A DNA stretch of 64,000 bases from CAVRTM01 sp963696105 (GCA_963696105.1 CAVOIP010000001.1:62001-126000), one strand, 5' to 3'; shown: positions 32,497 to 42,718, counted from the stretch's first letter. Notes: generated by a model not told the origin, from the letters alone. Translations and numbers: made by a program.

Positions 32497-34714
32497 GGTC
32501 GGGCGGGACCAGCCCCAGGCGGCCCGAGAGCGTGCCCAGCAGCTCCCCCGCCGCGTCGGCGATGACCGTGCCGGGCGGGTAGATCGCGTCGGCCCCCGAG
32601 GCGCGCAGCTCCTCGAAGTCCTGGGAGGGGATCACCCCGCCCACGACGATCATCATGTCCTCGCGCCCCAACGCGTCGAGCTCCCGGCGCAGGGCGGGGA
32701 CGAGCGTGAGGTGCCCGGCGGCGAGGGAGTTGACCCCCACGACGTGCACGTCCGCCTCGACCGCCTGCCGGGCGACCTCCTCGGGCGTCTGGAACAGTGC
32801 GCCCACGTCGACGTCGAAGCCCAGGTCGGCGAACGCCGTCGCGATGACCTTCTGGCCGCGGTCGTGGCCGTCCTGGCCCATCTTGGCGACCAGGATGCGC
32901 GGACGCCGACCCTCGAGGCGTTCGAACTCCTCGACGGCAGCGGTCATCTCGCTCATGGCCCCGGGGCCGCCGGCCTCCTCGCGGTACACGCCGCTGATCG
33001 TACGGATCTGCGCCGTGTAGCGCCCGTAGACCTGCTCCAGGGCATCGGAGATCTCGCCGACCGTGGCCATCGCCCGGGCGGCCTCGATCGACAGCGCCAG
33101 CAGGTTGGCGTCGGCCGCGTCCGGACCGGTGCTGGGGCGGCCCGCCGCGCGGCTCAGCCGCGACAGCGCCGCACGGCAGGCGTCCTCGTCGCGCTCGGCC
33201 CGCAGCCGCCGCAGCTTGGCGACCTGCCCCTCGCGGACCGCGCCGTTGTCGACCTTGAGCACCTCGACGGTCTCCTCGTCCGGCACGCGGTAGGTGTTGA
33301 CCCCGATGACCGGCTGCCGGCCGGAGTCGATCCGCGCCTGGGTGCGCGCCGCCGCCTCCTCGATCCGCAGCTTGGGCAGCCCCGCCTCGATGGCGGCCGA
33401 CATGCCGCCGGCGGCCTCGACCTCCTGGATGTGCGACCAGGCCCGCGCGGCGAGGTCGTGGGTGAGGCGCTCCACGTAGGCGCTGCCACCCCAGGGGTCG
33501 ATGACCCGGCCGGTGCCGGACTCCTGCTGCAGCAGCAGCTGGGTGTTGCGCGCGATCCGGGCGGAGAAGTCGGTCGGCAGCGCCAGGGCCTCGTCGAGGG
33601 CGTTGGTGTGCAGCGACTGGGTGTGCCCCTGGGTCGCGGCCATCGCCTCCACGCACGTGCGCACGACGTTGTTGTAGACGTCCTGGGCCGTCAGCGACCA
33701 GCCCGAGGTCTGGCAGTGCGTCCGCAGCGACAGCGACTTGGGGTTCTTCGGCCCGAAGTCGCGCACCAGCCGGGCCCACAGCAGCCGTGCCGCGCGCAGC
33801 TTGGCGACCTCCATGAAGAAGTTCATCCCGGTGGCCCAGAAGAACGACAGCCGCGGGGCGAAGGCGTCGATGTCGAGGCCGGCGGCGGCACCGGCGCGGA
33901 TGTACTCGATGCCGTCGGCGAGGGTGTAGGCCAGCTCGAGGTCGGCCGTCGCCCCGGCCTCCTGGATGTGGTACCCGGAGATGGAGATCGAGTTGTAGCG
34001 CGGCATGTGCGCCGACGTGAACGCGAAGATGTCGGAGATGATCCGCATCGAGGGCGCCGGCGGGTAGATGTAGGTGTTGCGGACCATGAACTCCTTGAGG
34101 ATGTCGTTCTGGATGGTCCCCGACAGCTGCTCGGGCTTGACGCCCTGCTCCTCGGCGGCGACGACGTAGAGCGCCAGCACCGGCAGCACCGCCCCGTTCA
34201 TCGTCATCGACACGCTCATCTGGTCCAGCGGGATGCCGTCGAAGAGCTGGCGCATGTCGAGGATCGAGTCGATCGCCACGCCGGCCATGCCGACGTCACC
34301 GGCGACGCGGGGGTGGTCGCTGTCGTAGCCGCGGTGGGTGGCCAGGTCGAACGCCACCGACAGCCCCTTCTGGCCGGCGGCGAGGTTGCGCCGGTAGAAC
34401 GCGTTGGACTCCTCCGCGGTGGAGAACCCGGCGTACTGACGGATCGTCCACGGCTGGTTGACGTACATCGTCGGATAGGGCCCCCGCAGGTACGGCGCGA
34501 TGCCGGGAAAGGTCCGCAGGAAGTCCAGGCCCTCGGTGTCCGCACCGCCGTAGACCGGCGGCACCACGACGCCCTCGGGAGTGTGCCAGGCCAGCTCGTC
34601 CGGGTCCTGGCCGCTGACCTCGTGCACGCGGTCGGTCCACTGCGCGGCGGCGTCGTCGGGGACCGCCAGGTCACCCAGCTCGGCGTCGTCGAAGGACGGG
34701 ATGCGGCTGCTCAT
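32489..34714 (-). CDS. mutB: Methylmalonyl-CoA mutase, large (catalytic) subunit
   Basis: A 741-residue protein. The TIM-barrel part contains GAVLPVLALYVVAAEEQGV, QNDILKEFMVRNTYIYPP and RTHCQTSGWSLTAQD. The C-terminal cobalamin domain has the B12-ligating DGHDRGQKV (DxHxxG) with VVGVNSLAAGH and VVGGVIPSQD. It converts methylmalonyl-CoA and succinyl-CoA. It overlaps mutA by 4 nt and lies before meaB, forming mutA-mutB-meaB. Confidence 0.97.
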   Translation of the reverse strand: MSSRIPSFDDAELGDLAVPDDAAAQWTDRVHEVSGQDPDELAWHTPEGVVVPPVYGGADTEGLDFLRTFPGIAPYLRGPYPTMYVNQPWTIRQYAGFSTAEESNAFYRRNLAAGQKGLSVAFDLATHRGYDSDHPRVAGDVGMAGVAIDSILDMRQLFDGIPLDQMSVSMTMNGAVLPVLALYVVAAEEQGVKPEQLSGTIQNDILKEFMVRNTYIYPPAPSMRIISDIFAFTSAHMPRYNSISISGYHIQEAGATADLELAYTLADGIEYIRAGAAAGLDIDAFAPRLSFFWATGMNFFMEVAKLRAARLLWARLVRDFGPKNPKSLSLRTHCQTSGWSLTAQDVYNNVVRTCVEAMAATQGHTQSLHTNALDEALALPTDFSARIARNTQLLLQQESGTGRVIDPWGGSAYVERLTHDLAARAWSHIQEVEAAGGMSAAIEAGLPKLRIEEAAARTQARIDSGRQPVIGVNTYRVPDEETVEVLKVDNGAVREGQVAKLRRLRAERDEDACRAALSRLSRAAGRPSTGPDAADANLLALSIEAARAMATVGEISDALEQVYGRYTAQIRTISGVYREEAGGPGAMSEMTAAVEEFERLEGRRPRILVAKMGQDGHDRGQKVIATAFADLGFDVDVGALFQTPEEVARQAVEADVHVVGVNSLAAGHLTLVPALRRELDALGREDMMIVVGGVIPSQDFEELRASGADAIYPPGTVIADAAGELLGTLSGRLGLVPPDHG

Positions 34715-36612
34715 GCGGGAACTCCGAGTCCGTCGAGGGTGCGGGCGAGGACGTCCACGGCGTCGCACCCGGTGAAGAGGAACGTCTCGATACCGGCCCG
34801 GCGGTACGACGGCTCGCGGTCGCCGGGTGCCCCGGCGAGGGCCAGCCACGTGGCTCCGGCGGCGGCGAGGGCGGCGGCCACCTCGGCGCCCTGCTCGGCG
34901 TACTGGCGGTCGCTGCCGCAGAGGCAGGCCGCGGTCGCGCCGCTGGCGCGGAACGCCGCAACCACCTCCTCCGGGGAGCCGCCTTCTCCGCGCTCGACCT
35001 CGATCCCTCCGGCCCAGAAGAGGTTGGCCGCGAACCCGGCGCGTGCGGCGTGGCTGCGCAGCGGGCCGATGTTGGCCAGGAACACGCGGGGCGGGCTCCC
35101 GGTGGCCCGGGCGAACGACGCGGCCCGGTCGGCGAGCGCCTCGAACGCGGTGGCTCGACGCAGCCGCGGCAGCGCCCCGGGCGCCGACGGGGACGCCGAG
35201 CCGGCCGGGAAAGGCTTGCGCTGCAACGGCTTCTCGCCGTGCAGGGGGAACTCACTGACGCCGGTGACGGGGTCCACCCGGTGTGCGACCCGCTCCTTCC
35301 GGGTGGCCGCGGTCGCAGCCAGCTCGTCGGCCACGAGCCCGGACCGCAGCGCGGCGCCCAGCCCGCCCTCCCGCTCGATCCGGCGGAACCACTCCCACGC
35401 GGTGCGCGCGAGGTCCTCGGTGAGCGTCTCGACGTACCAGGAGCCGCCCGCCGGGTCCGCCACCCGGGCGATGTTGGACTCCTCGGCCAGCAGGGCGTGG
35501 GTGTTGCGGGCGATCCGGCGCGAGAAGGTGGTCGGCAGCCCGATCGCGGCGTCGAACGGCAGCACGGTGACCGCCTGGGCGCCACCGGTCGCCGCGCCGA
35601 AGCAGGCCAGCGTGGTGCGCAGCATGTTCACCCACGGGTCCCGCCGGGTCATCATCGGCTCGGACGTGACGGCGTGCTGCACCTGGCCCCGGTCGGCCGC
35701 GGGCACGCCGGACAGCTCGGTGACGCGGGACCACAACCGTCGGGCGGCCCGCAGCTTGGCGATCGTCAGGAACTGGTCGGCCGTTGCGGCGTAACGGAAC
35801 TCGAGCTGCCCGCAGGCGACCTCGGGAGAGAAGCCGCGTTCCTCCAACGCCCGCAGGTACGCGACGCCGGCGGCGAGGGCGCACCCGAGCTCCTGGGCGT
35901 CGGAGCCCCCGGCCCCGTGGTAGGGCAGGCCGTCGACGGTCATCGCCCGGACCCGCGGGTGGTCGGCCACGGCCTGTGACACGAGGGCCTCGACGGCGGA
36001 CAGGTCGGCGCTCGCGCCGGTGCGGGCCTGGACGGCCAGCGGGTCAAGGCCCAGGCTGCCCGTCGCGGCCGCCGGGTCCGCGAGCCGGTCGCGCCACACG
36101 GCCATCAGCTGCTGGGCTGCATCCGGGGTGTCCGCGCCGGCGTCCAGCACCACGGGCGCCAGGTCGAGCAGCACGTCGGCGAGCACCTCCGGCAGGTCGC
36201 CGGCGCCGATGCCGGAGGCACCGACCTCCAGCCACAGCGAGGTGACGCCGTTCTCGAGGTCGGTCAGCACCGCCTGGCGGGTGACGGCCGGGTCCGGGTC
36301 GCTGAAGTGCTGGCGGACGTCCCAGCCCTGCCGGCCGAGCCCGGTGGGGCGGCTGCCACGGACGTAGGGTGCCACGCCGGGATAGCCGCTGTCCGGCACG
36401 CGGTCGTCGGCGGTGTAGAGCGGGCGGATGCGCACGCCGTCGTACGTCGTGGTGCTGAGCAGGTCCAGCGCGGTGGCCGGGTCGGGCGCCTCGTCGAGCC
36501 CCCCGGACTTCCGCAGGACCGCGCCCACCAGGTCCCACCACTGCTCGGCGGTCGCCGGGGCGAAGCCCTCGGCCAGGGCCAGGGGAGCGGCGGTCTCGTC
36601 CTGCTCGGTCAA
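34711..36612 (-). CDS. mutA: Methylmalonyl-CoA mutase, small subunit
   Basis: A protein of about 633 residues homologous to MutB in its barrel (TVDGLPYHGAGGSDAQELG, RYAATADQFLTIAKLRAARRL, AVTSEPMMTRRDPWVNMLR), but the cobalamin domain lacks DxHxxG (here LANIGPLRSHAARAGF). That loss marks the non-catalytic subunit. TTG at 36612 is preferred because GAGGAGA lies 6 nt upstream; an in-frame ATG at 36645 would add 11 residues. Confidence 0.93.
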   Translation of the reverse strand: MTEQDETAAPLALAEGFAPATAEQWWDLVGAVLRKSGGLDEAPDPATALDLLSTTTYDGVRIRPLYTADDRVPDSGYPGVAPYVRGSRPTGLGRQGWDVRQHFSDPDPAVTRQAVLTDLENGVTSLWLEVGASGIGAGDLPEVLADVLLDLAPVVLDAGADTPDAAQQLMAVWRDRLADPAAATGSLGLDPLAVQARTGASADLSAVEALVSQAVADHPRVRAMTVDGLPYHGAGGSDAQELGCALAAGVAYLRALEERGFSPEVACGQLEFRYAATADQFLTIAKLRAARRLWSRVTELSGVPAADRGQVQHAVTSEPMMTRRDPWVNMLRTTLACFGAATGGAQAVTVLPFDAAIGLPTTFSRRIARNTHALLAEESNIARVADPAGGSWYVETLTEDLARTAWEWFRRIEREGGLGAALRSGLVADELAATAATRKERVAHRVDPVTGVSEFPLHGEKPLQRKPFPAGSASPSAPGALPRLRRATAFEALADRAASFARATGSPPRVFLANIGPLRSHAARAGFAANLFWAGGIEVERGEGGSPEEVVAAFRASGATAACLCGSDRQYAEQGAEVAAALAAAGATWLALAGAPGDREPSYRRAGIETFLFTGCDAVDVLARTLDGLGVPA

Positions 36613-36808
36613 CGGTCTCTCCTCGGGGCGGTCCGGCACACGCATGCTGCTGGCGGGGCGCGACCGCGTCGGCCGCCGGCCCCGCATCCGGGCACCGCAG
36701 GACCGGGCCGCGCTGCCCGCACCGGCACTCTATGACGCAGCCGCGGGCGTCGCGTACCGCGCCCGACCATGACGTGGGTCACGAGGTCCCGCCGCTAGGG
36801 TCGGGCGC

Positions 36809-37786
36809 ATGACCCCCCGGTCCGTGCCCGTCGTGCTGGACGTCGACACCGGCGTCGACGACGCGTGCGCCCTGCTCCTCGCCGCGCGGCACCCGGGGCT
36901 CGACCTCGTGGCGGTGACCTGCGTGGCCGGCAACGCCGGCGTCGACGACGTCGTGGCCAACACGCTGACCGTCCTGGAGGCGGCCGGCAGGCCGGACGTG
37001 CCGGTGGCGCGGGGCGCCGCCCGGCCGCTGCTGGAGCCGGCGAGGCACGCCCGGCACGTCCACGGGGAGGACGGGATGGGCGACCTCGGCTGGCCGCGTG
37101 CCACCCGCGGCGCGGACGCGCGACACGCCGTCGAGCTGCTGCGCGACGTGCTGGCCGAGGCGGCCGCAGGCGGCGAGGACGACCGCATCACGCTCGTGCC
37201 GCTGGCCCCGCTGACGAACATCGCGCTGCTGCTGCGCACCTGGCCGGAGGCGGCGGCCGGCCTGCGGCGGATCGTGTTCATGGGCGGCGCGGCCGACGTC
37301 GGCAACGCCACCGCCTCGGCCGAGTTCAACGTGTGGCACGACCCCGAGGCGGCCGCCATCGTCATGGAGTGCGCGGCCGAGCTGGGCGTGCCGGTGACGA
37401 TGTACGGCCTTGACGTCTTCTACGACGTCCGGGTCTCCCGCGCGCAGGCGCAGGAGCTCGTCGGCCGTGGCGGCGCCGCCGAGCTGGCCGGGCGGCTCGT
37501 GCTGCACCAGTGCGAACGCTTCGGCACGCAGGACGCCACTGTCGGGGACGCCGGCGCGGTGTGCGCGGTGGTGGCCCCGGACGCGCTGACGACGCTGCCG
37601 CTGCCGGTCCGGGTGGAGCTGACCGGCACCTGGTCGAGGGGGCGGACGGTCGTCGACCGCCGCGACTGGAGCGGCGACGTCACCCACGACCCGCACGGCC
37701 TGCCCGCCGCGACGGTCGACGTCGCGCTCGAGGTCGACGGACGCCGCTGCAGCGCGCTGTGGCTCGACACGGTCGGCGGCGGGTGA
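36809..37786 (+). CDS. Inosine/uridine-preferring nucleoside hydrolase family protein
   Basis: A 325-residue protein. The calcium-binding DVDTGVDDACALLLAA is a variant of DTDxGxDD. Other landmarks are AVTCVAGNAG, LVPLAPLTNIALLL, IVFMGGAADVGN and EFNVWHDPEAAAIV. It hydrolyses the N-glycosidic bond of ribonucleosides. Its stop overlaps the ribokinase start (TGATG), so ribose released can be phosphorylated at once; a salvage pair. Confidence 0.92.
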   Translation: MTPRSVPVVLDVDTGVDDACALLLAARHPGLDLVAVTCVAGNAGVDDVVANTLTVLEAAGRPDVPVARGAARPLLEPARHARHVHGEDGMGDLGWPRATRGADARHAVELLRDVLAEAAAGGEDDRITLVPLAPLTNIALLLRTWPEAAAGLRRIVFMGGAADVGNATASAEFNVWHDPEAAAIVMECAAELGVPVTMYGLDVFYDVRVSRAQAQELVGRGGAAELAGRLVLHQCERFGTQDATVGDAGAVCAVVAPDALTTLPLPVRVELTGTWSRGRTVVDRRDWSGDVTHDPHGLPAATVDVALEVDGRRCSALWLDTVGGG

Positions 37787-38616
37787 TGGGGCGCGTGGTG
37801 GTGGTCGGCTCGCTCAACCTCGACCTCGTCACCCGGGTGGAGCGGCATCCGCGCCCGGGCGAGACCCTGATGGGCGAGGGCCTGCAGCGGCTGGCCGGTG
37901 GCAAGGGCGCCAACCAGGCGGTGGCGGCCCGGCTCGCCGGCGCCGACGTGGCGATGGTGGGCTGCGTCGGGGACGACGACGGCGGCGCGGCCTACGTCGC
38001 GCGGCTGTCGGCGCTCGGCATCGACTGCTCGGGCGTCCGCACGGTCGCCGGAACGCCCACCGGTCACGCGCTGGTCACCGTGGACGCCGCCGGTGAGAAC
38101 GCCATCGTCGTCGTGCCGGGCGCCAACGCGGCGGTCTCCGTGGCCGACCTGGGGCCGCTGGAGCGCCTGGGCCCGGGCGACGTCGTCCTGGCCCAGATGG
38201 AGGTGCCGGCGGCGGTCACCGCCCAGGCCGTACGGCGCGCCGCCGGGCGCGGCGCCCGGGCCGTGCTCAACCTGGCGCCGTACGCCGGGCTGCCGCCGGA
38301 CGTGGTGAGCGCCGCGGACCCGGTGGTGGTCAACGAGCACGAGGCCCTGCAGCTGGCGGACTCGGGGATGGTGCCGGCGACGATGGTCGTCACCTTCGGC
38401 GCGGCCGGCGCGTCATGGGACGGTCTGCGCGACACCGGCCCGCAGGTGCCGGCCACCGACGTCGAGGACACCACCGGCGCCGGTGACGCGTTCTGCGGGG
38501 CGCTGGCCGCCGCGCTCGCCGCCGGCGCGGACCGTCGTACCGCCCTGGAGTCCGCGCTGGCGGCCGGGGCGGCGGCCGTCACCCGGCAGGGAGCGCAGCC
38601 CGACCCGCTGCTGTGA
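37786..38616 (+). CDS. Ribokinase (PfkB family)
   Basis: A 276-residue sugar kinase. It has GSLNLDLVTRVERHPRPGET, LAGGKGANQAVAAARL-like sequence near the N-terminus, NLAPYAGLP, VNEHEA, and the catalytic-base motif DTTGAGDAFCGAL. It phosphorylates ribose from the coupled nucleoside hydrolase. The 192-bp space after it to the phosphatase gene has no gene I can name. Confidence 0.92.
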   Translation: MGRVVVVGSLNLDLVTRVERHPRPGETLMGEGLQRLAGGKGANQAVAARLAGADVAMVGCVGDDDGGAAYVARLSALGIDCSGVRTVAGTPTGHALVTVDAAGENAIVVVPGANAAVSVADLGPLERLGPGDVVLAQMEVPAAVTAQAVRRAAGRGARAVLNLAPYAGLPPDVVSAADPVVVNEHEALQLADSGMVPATMVVTFGAAGASWDGLRDTGPQVPATDVEDTTGAGDAFCGALAAALAAGADRRTALESALAAGAAAVTRQGAQPDPLL

Positions 38617-38808
38617 CGGCTGCGGCGGCGCACCGTCGGACGCCGCGCGGTGCCGGTCGGCGGCGACCACCCTCGACCGGTCCCCCGACGACGAACTGGA
38701 GCCCCACCGCGGTCTCGAGCGTGGCGCTGGCCGCGTGCAGCGACACCGCCCACGTCTGGTCGCCGACCACCCCGTCGACGCCGACCCGGCGCAGCGCCCC
38801 CGACCGGG

Positions 38809-40453
38809 TCAGGACAGGGTGAGCTCCGAGACCGTGGCGAGGTCGCCGTCGCCGTGCGGGTCCGAGCCGGCCTTCTCGAAGCGGACCCGGGCCGAGCGGC
38901 CCTCCAGGGTCAGCGTCGCGATCTGGTCGCCGAAGAAGGGGCCGCACAGGCGGTTCCACTCCACCGTCATGGGCGGGACCTTGGACACCCGGCCGAGCAC
39001 GAAGCGCACCGAGCGTTCGGTCAGGCGGTTCCACGAGATGCGGAAGGTGACCTTCATGAACCCGGGCACGTAGTTGTGCAGCGGGGAACAGGTGAGCTGG
39101 TAGACCTTGGAGGTCAGCGGCTCCCGGTAGTGGGCCTGCGCGGCGTAGGCGTGGTGCACGTCGCCGGACAGCACGCAGATCGTGGCCGGCGGCGTGCCGT
39201 CCGGACCGGCGTGGTCCCCCCGGCCCACCTGCACGAACAGGTCGGAGAGGCGGTCGAAGGACGCCCGGAACGCCGCCCAGTGCTCGAGGTCCGCGGCGCG
39301 GCGGACCTTCTCGGCGAAGCGGGCGAGGAGGGGACCGCGGGCGCCGGAGGCCAGGCTCTCGTCCCAGGACTCGAGGTCGTGCAGCGCCCGGGGGAGCAGC
39401 CACGGCAGCGAGGTGCCGATCAGCAGGTGGTCGTAGTCGCCGGCGAGCTGCTCCTGGATCCAGCGCGAACTCGGCGTCGGAGACCATCGAGCGGTCGCCG
39501 CTGTCGAGCATCCGCCCGCAGCGGGAGTCGACCACGAGCAGGCGCACGCCGCACAGGTCGCGCCGGAACGACCACTGCGCGCCCTTGCCCCCGTCGGCCT
39601 CGCGGTCGGCGGCCGCGGCGAACTCGCGCAGCAGCGGCTCCGCGTCGCCGTCGTGGGACCGCACCCGCTGGTAGAGGTCGTCCTTGGCCAGCGCCGCGGG
39701 GGACAGGTTGCCCAGGTGCTGGTAGACCCAGTACGACGACAGGCCGCCGATGACGCGCTCCTCCCACCACGACGTGGCCTGCATCTCGCGGCGCCAGGAG
39801 TCGGAGGTGTTCCAGTCGTCGCGCAGGTCGTGGTCGTCGAAGATCATCGAGCTCGGCAAGGTCGACAGCAGCCAGCGCACCTGCGGGTCGCGCCACGACT
39901 CGTCGTACAGCCAGGTGTACTCCTCGAAGTCGCGCACCTGGTCGCCCGGCGGGTCGGTGATGTCGCGCCGCTCGCGGATCCGTCGCCTGGTCGCCTCGGA
40001 GGTCTCGTCGGCGTAGACCTGGTCGCCCAGCAGCGCCAGCGCGTCGGGCCAGTCCTGCTCGGGGGTGACCATCATGCGCCGGGCGAAGGCGTCGAGGGCG
40101 TCGGCGTCGAAGTTGCTGTCGTCGGTCACCGCGGACGGGGTGGCGTAGCGGCAGGACCCGAACGCGAGCCGGAGCCGCCGGTCGGCGCCCAGCGTGCGGA
40201 TGCGCGACGGCGGGGCGTCGCTGTCCGCCAGCGGCCAGACCACCTGCCCGTCCAGGCGGACGTCGTACGGCGTGCTCGTGCCCGGCGCGAGCCCCTCCAC
40301 GCACACCAGCGCGTAGTGGTGACCCGCCACGGTCCAGGTCTGCTCGCGACAGCCCAGGACCTCGACGGTGCAGGGGCTGCTGGTCTCGACCCAGACGGTC
40401 GCGTCCTGCGTGCCGACGTGGCGCAGCAAGGGTCCCAGCACCAGGTGGCTCAT
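38809..40453 (-). CDS. PhoD-like alkaline phosphatase (one frameshift)
   Basis: When repaired, about 547 residues of the PhoD/metallophosphatase family. The start is SHLVLGPLLRHVGTQDATVWV. Metal-site motifs are FGSCRYA, LLGDQVYAD, MIFDDHDLRDDWN, and CVLSGDVHHAYAAQ. The frame breaks at 39473-39474, where an Ala codon GCG carries an extra C; removing one base joins SDAEFA to WIQEQLAGDYDHLL. No Tat signal is seen, unlike secreted PhoD, so it resembles cytosolic DUF7800-type relatives. It is divergent from the MFS gene. Confidence 0.85.
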
Positions 40454-40605
40454 GGGCACCTGTCTACCATCCACAGCCGCCCTCACCCCCCGGATCGTGC
40501 CGACGAGCCCCTCGCCGGGGTGCCGACGGTGTGCCACGCTGGAGCGGTCTCCGCCACCGTTCAGGTCGGCGGTCCCGGAGGGCACGCCCGGAGGAGGAGC
40601 CGCGG

Positions 40606-42345
40606 ATGTCCCGCTCGTCGGAGAAGACGGTCCTCGAGGGCGCCGCGCTGAGGTACGGGTCCTCCCGGGGCCGCTGGGTCCTGCTGGCGTCCATCCTGGG
40701 GTCCGGGCTCGCAGGCATCGACGCCACGGTCGTCAACGTCGCCCTGCCGGTGATCGGCAAGGACCTGCAGGCCGGCTTCTCCTCGCTGCAGTGGACCATC
40801 ACGGCGTACACGCTGACCCTCGCATCGCTGATCCTGCTCGGCGGCGCGCTCGGCGACCGCTACGGCCGCCGCCGGGTGTTCGTGATCGGCGTGGTCTGGT
40901 TCGCGACCGCGTCGCTGCTGTGCGGGTTGGCCCCGACGGCACCGCTGCTCATCGCCGCCCGGGCGCTGCAGGGCGTCGGCGGGGCGCTGCTGACCCCCGG
41001 GAGCCTGGCGATGATCCAGGCCTCGTTCGCGCCGCAGGACCGGGCTCGGGCGATCGGCGCGTGGTCGGGGCTGGGCGGCGTCGCGACCGCCGTGGGGCCG
41101 TTCATCGGCGGGTGGCTGATCCAGGTCGCCTCGTGGCGCTGGGTGTTCCTCATCAACGCGCCGCTGGCCGTCGTGGTGGTGCTGGTGGCCCAACGGCACG
41201 TCCCGGAGACCCGGGATGGCACGGCCTCCGGATCCGTTGACGCCCTCGGCGCCGGGCTGGGCGCGCTCGGTCTCGGCGGGGTGACCTACGCGATCATCGA
41301 GGCCCCGGTGCGCGGTGTCGGCGACCCCGTCGTGGTCGCCGCGGCCCTGGTCGGCCTGGCCGCGATGGTCGGCTTCGTCGTGGCCGAGTCGCGAGAGCGG
41401 CACCCGATGCTGCCGCTGTCGATCTTCTCCTCGCGCCAGTTCAGCGCCGCCAACGCGGTGACGTTCCTGGTCTACGGCGCGTTCGGCGGGGTGCTGTTCC
41501 TCCTCGTCGTGCAGCTGCAGGTCGTCGCGGGGTTCTCGCCGCTGGTCGCCGGTACGGCGCTGCTGCCGGTCACCGTGATCATGCTGCTGCTCTCCGCCCG
41601 TGGCGGGCAGCTGGCGCAGCGGATCGGCCCCCGCCTGCCGATGAGCCTGGGTCCGCTGGTCTGCGCGGCCGCGCTGGTGCTCATGCTGCGGATCGGTCCC
41701 GGGGCGAGCTATGCCCGCGACGTGCTGCCGGCGATGGTGGTGCTCGGCCTCGGGCTGGCGCTGCTCGTGGCGCCGCTGACGGCGACGGTGCTGGCGGCGG
41801 CGGACGCCCAGCGCGCCGGCCTGGCCTCCGGGGTCAACAACGCGGTGGCCCGCGCGGCAGGCCTGGTCGCGGTGGCGGCGTTGCCGGCCGTCGCCGGCCT
41901 GTCGGGGGACAGCTACACCGACCCGGTGCAGTTCAACAGCGGGTTCCGCGTCGCGCTCGCGGTGGCGGTGGGGCTGCTCGTCGTGGGAGCCGCCGTGGCG
42001 GCGGCCACGATCCGCGACGACGTGCTCTCGAGGGAGCCGGAGGCCGGAACGACGGCCGGCAGGTCGGACGCCGTCGGCACCGCGGCAGAGGCAGGGGCAG
42101 AGCGCACCGGCGGTGCGGGCCCCGGGACAGGGGTCACCGGGGCCGTGGGGCCCGCCGCGGGCACCGACGCGCCGACCGCGGCTGCAGCGGCGGGCGGTCC
42201 CGGCGGGCACGGTCCGGCGAGGCGCAGGCGCGGAGTGCGCTCCCGCAGGGCAGCCGGGCCGGTGCCCTTGCACCACTGCGACATCCAGGGTCCGCCGCTG
42301 TGCGGGGACCGGGCGCCGGAGCCCACCGGGCCGCGCGAGGGGTAG
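40606..42345 (+). CDS. DHA2-type MFS drug exporter with long C-terminal tail
   Basis: A 579-residue transporter with about 14 membrane segments, motif A GGALGDRYGRRRVF, and motif C-like LTPGSLAMIQASF. GLDATVVNVALP-like sequence near the N-terminus (AGIDATVVNVALPVIGK) is typical for EmrB/QacA exporters. After residue 480 comes an Ala/Gly/Thr-rich linker, then a basic patch and a short HHCDIQGPPLCG motif. GAGGAGGAG precedes the ATG. Substrate unknown. Confidence 0.9.
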   Translation: MSRSSEKTVLEGAALRYGSSRGRWVLLASILGSGLAGIDATVVNVALPVIGKDLQAGFSSLQWTITAYTLTLASLILLGGALGDRYGRRRVFVIGVVWFATASLLCGLAPTAPLLIAARALQGVGGALLTPGSLAMIQASFAPQDRARAIGAWSGLGGVATAVGPFIGGWLIQVASWRWVFLINAPLAVVVVLVAQRHVPETRDGTASGSVDALGAGLGALGLGGVTYAIIEAPVRGVGDPVVVAAALVGLAAMVGFVVAESRERHPMLPLSIFSSRQFSAANAVTFLVYGAFGGVLFLLVVQLQVVAGFSPLVAGTALLPVTVIMLLLSARGGQLAQRIGPRLPMSLGPLVCAAALVLMLRIGPGASYARDVLPAMVVLGLGLALLVAPLTATVLAAADAQRAGLASGVNNAVARAAGLVAVAALPAVAGLSGDSYTDPVQFNSGFRVALAVAVGLLVVGAAVAAATIRDDVLSREPEAGTTAGRSDAVGTAAEAGAERTGGAGPGTGVTGAVGPAAGTDAPTAAAAAGGPGGHGPARRRRGVRSRRAAGPVPLHHCDIQGPPLCGDRAPEPTGPREG

Positions 42346-42372
42346 CGCGGGGTGGGGTTGGGAGTGCCGTGT

Positions 42373-42468
42373 GGCGCTCCCACACAGCGCAATGGCCCGC
42401 CCTGGGTGCGGCGCAGGCGCTCCCGGACAGGGCAACGGCCCGCCCCCGGCTGGTGCCGGGACGGGCCG
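42373..42468 (+). repeat. Direct repeat pair and hairpin after the MFS gene
   Basis: Two copies of a 30-bp sequence beginning GGCGCTCCC and ending GGCCCGCCC lie at 42373-42402 and 42416-42445 (43-bp spacing). The second runs into a hairpin, CGGCCCG at 42436 pairing CGGGCCG ending 42468 around CCCGGC/GCCGGG, likely the terminator of the MFS gene. The rest of the 42346-42904 gap has one small candidate gene only. Confidence 0.65.
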
Positions 42469-42550
42469 ATGCTGGTGTCGGGTGACCGACGTCGGTGGGC
42501 GCACCCGCCATGGGCGCGGGGCGCGTGACGACGTGGGCTGCAGCCGCGCC

Positions 42551-42718
42551 TTACGACGTGGCGGTGCAGGCGGGGCGGCTCAGGAGCCGGCGCGCCCTGC
42601 CGGTGGCCAGGCGCGTGCTCGGCTTGGCGCGCAGGCGATCCAGGGTCACGAGGTTGGGGGTGCCGGTCGAGCGCGGGAACGAGCTGGCTGGGGTGTGCGT
42701 GTGGTCGGTGGAAGGCAT
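42551..42718 (-). CDS. Small basic protein, candidate
   Basis: A 55-residue reading frame, MPSTDHTHTPASSF... ending RRLLSRPACTATS, rich in Arg/Ser/Thr. It is preceded by AGGGAGA 6 nt before the ATG, a better ribosome site than most genes here. It resembles no family I recognise. It lies in an otherwise empty 560-bp gap. Confidence 0.4.
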   Translation of the reverse strand: MPSTDHTHTPASSFPRSTGTPNLVTLDRLRAKPSTRLATGRARRLLSRPACTATS

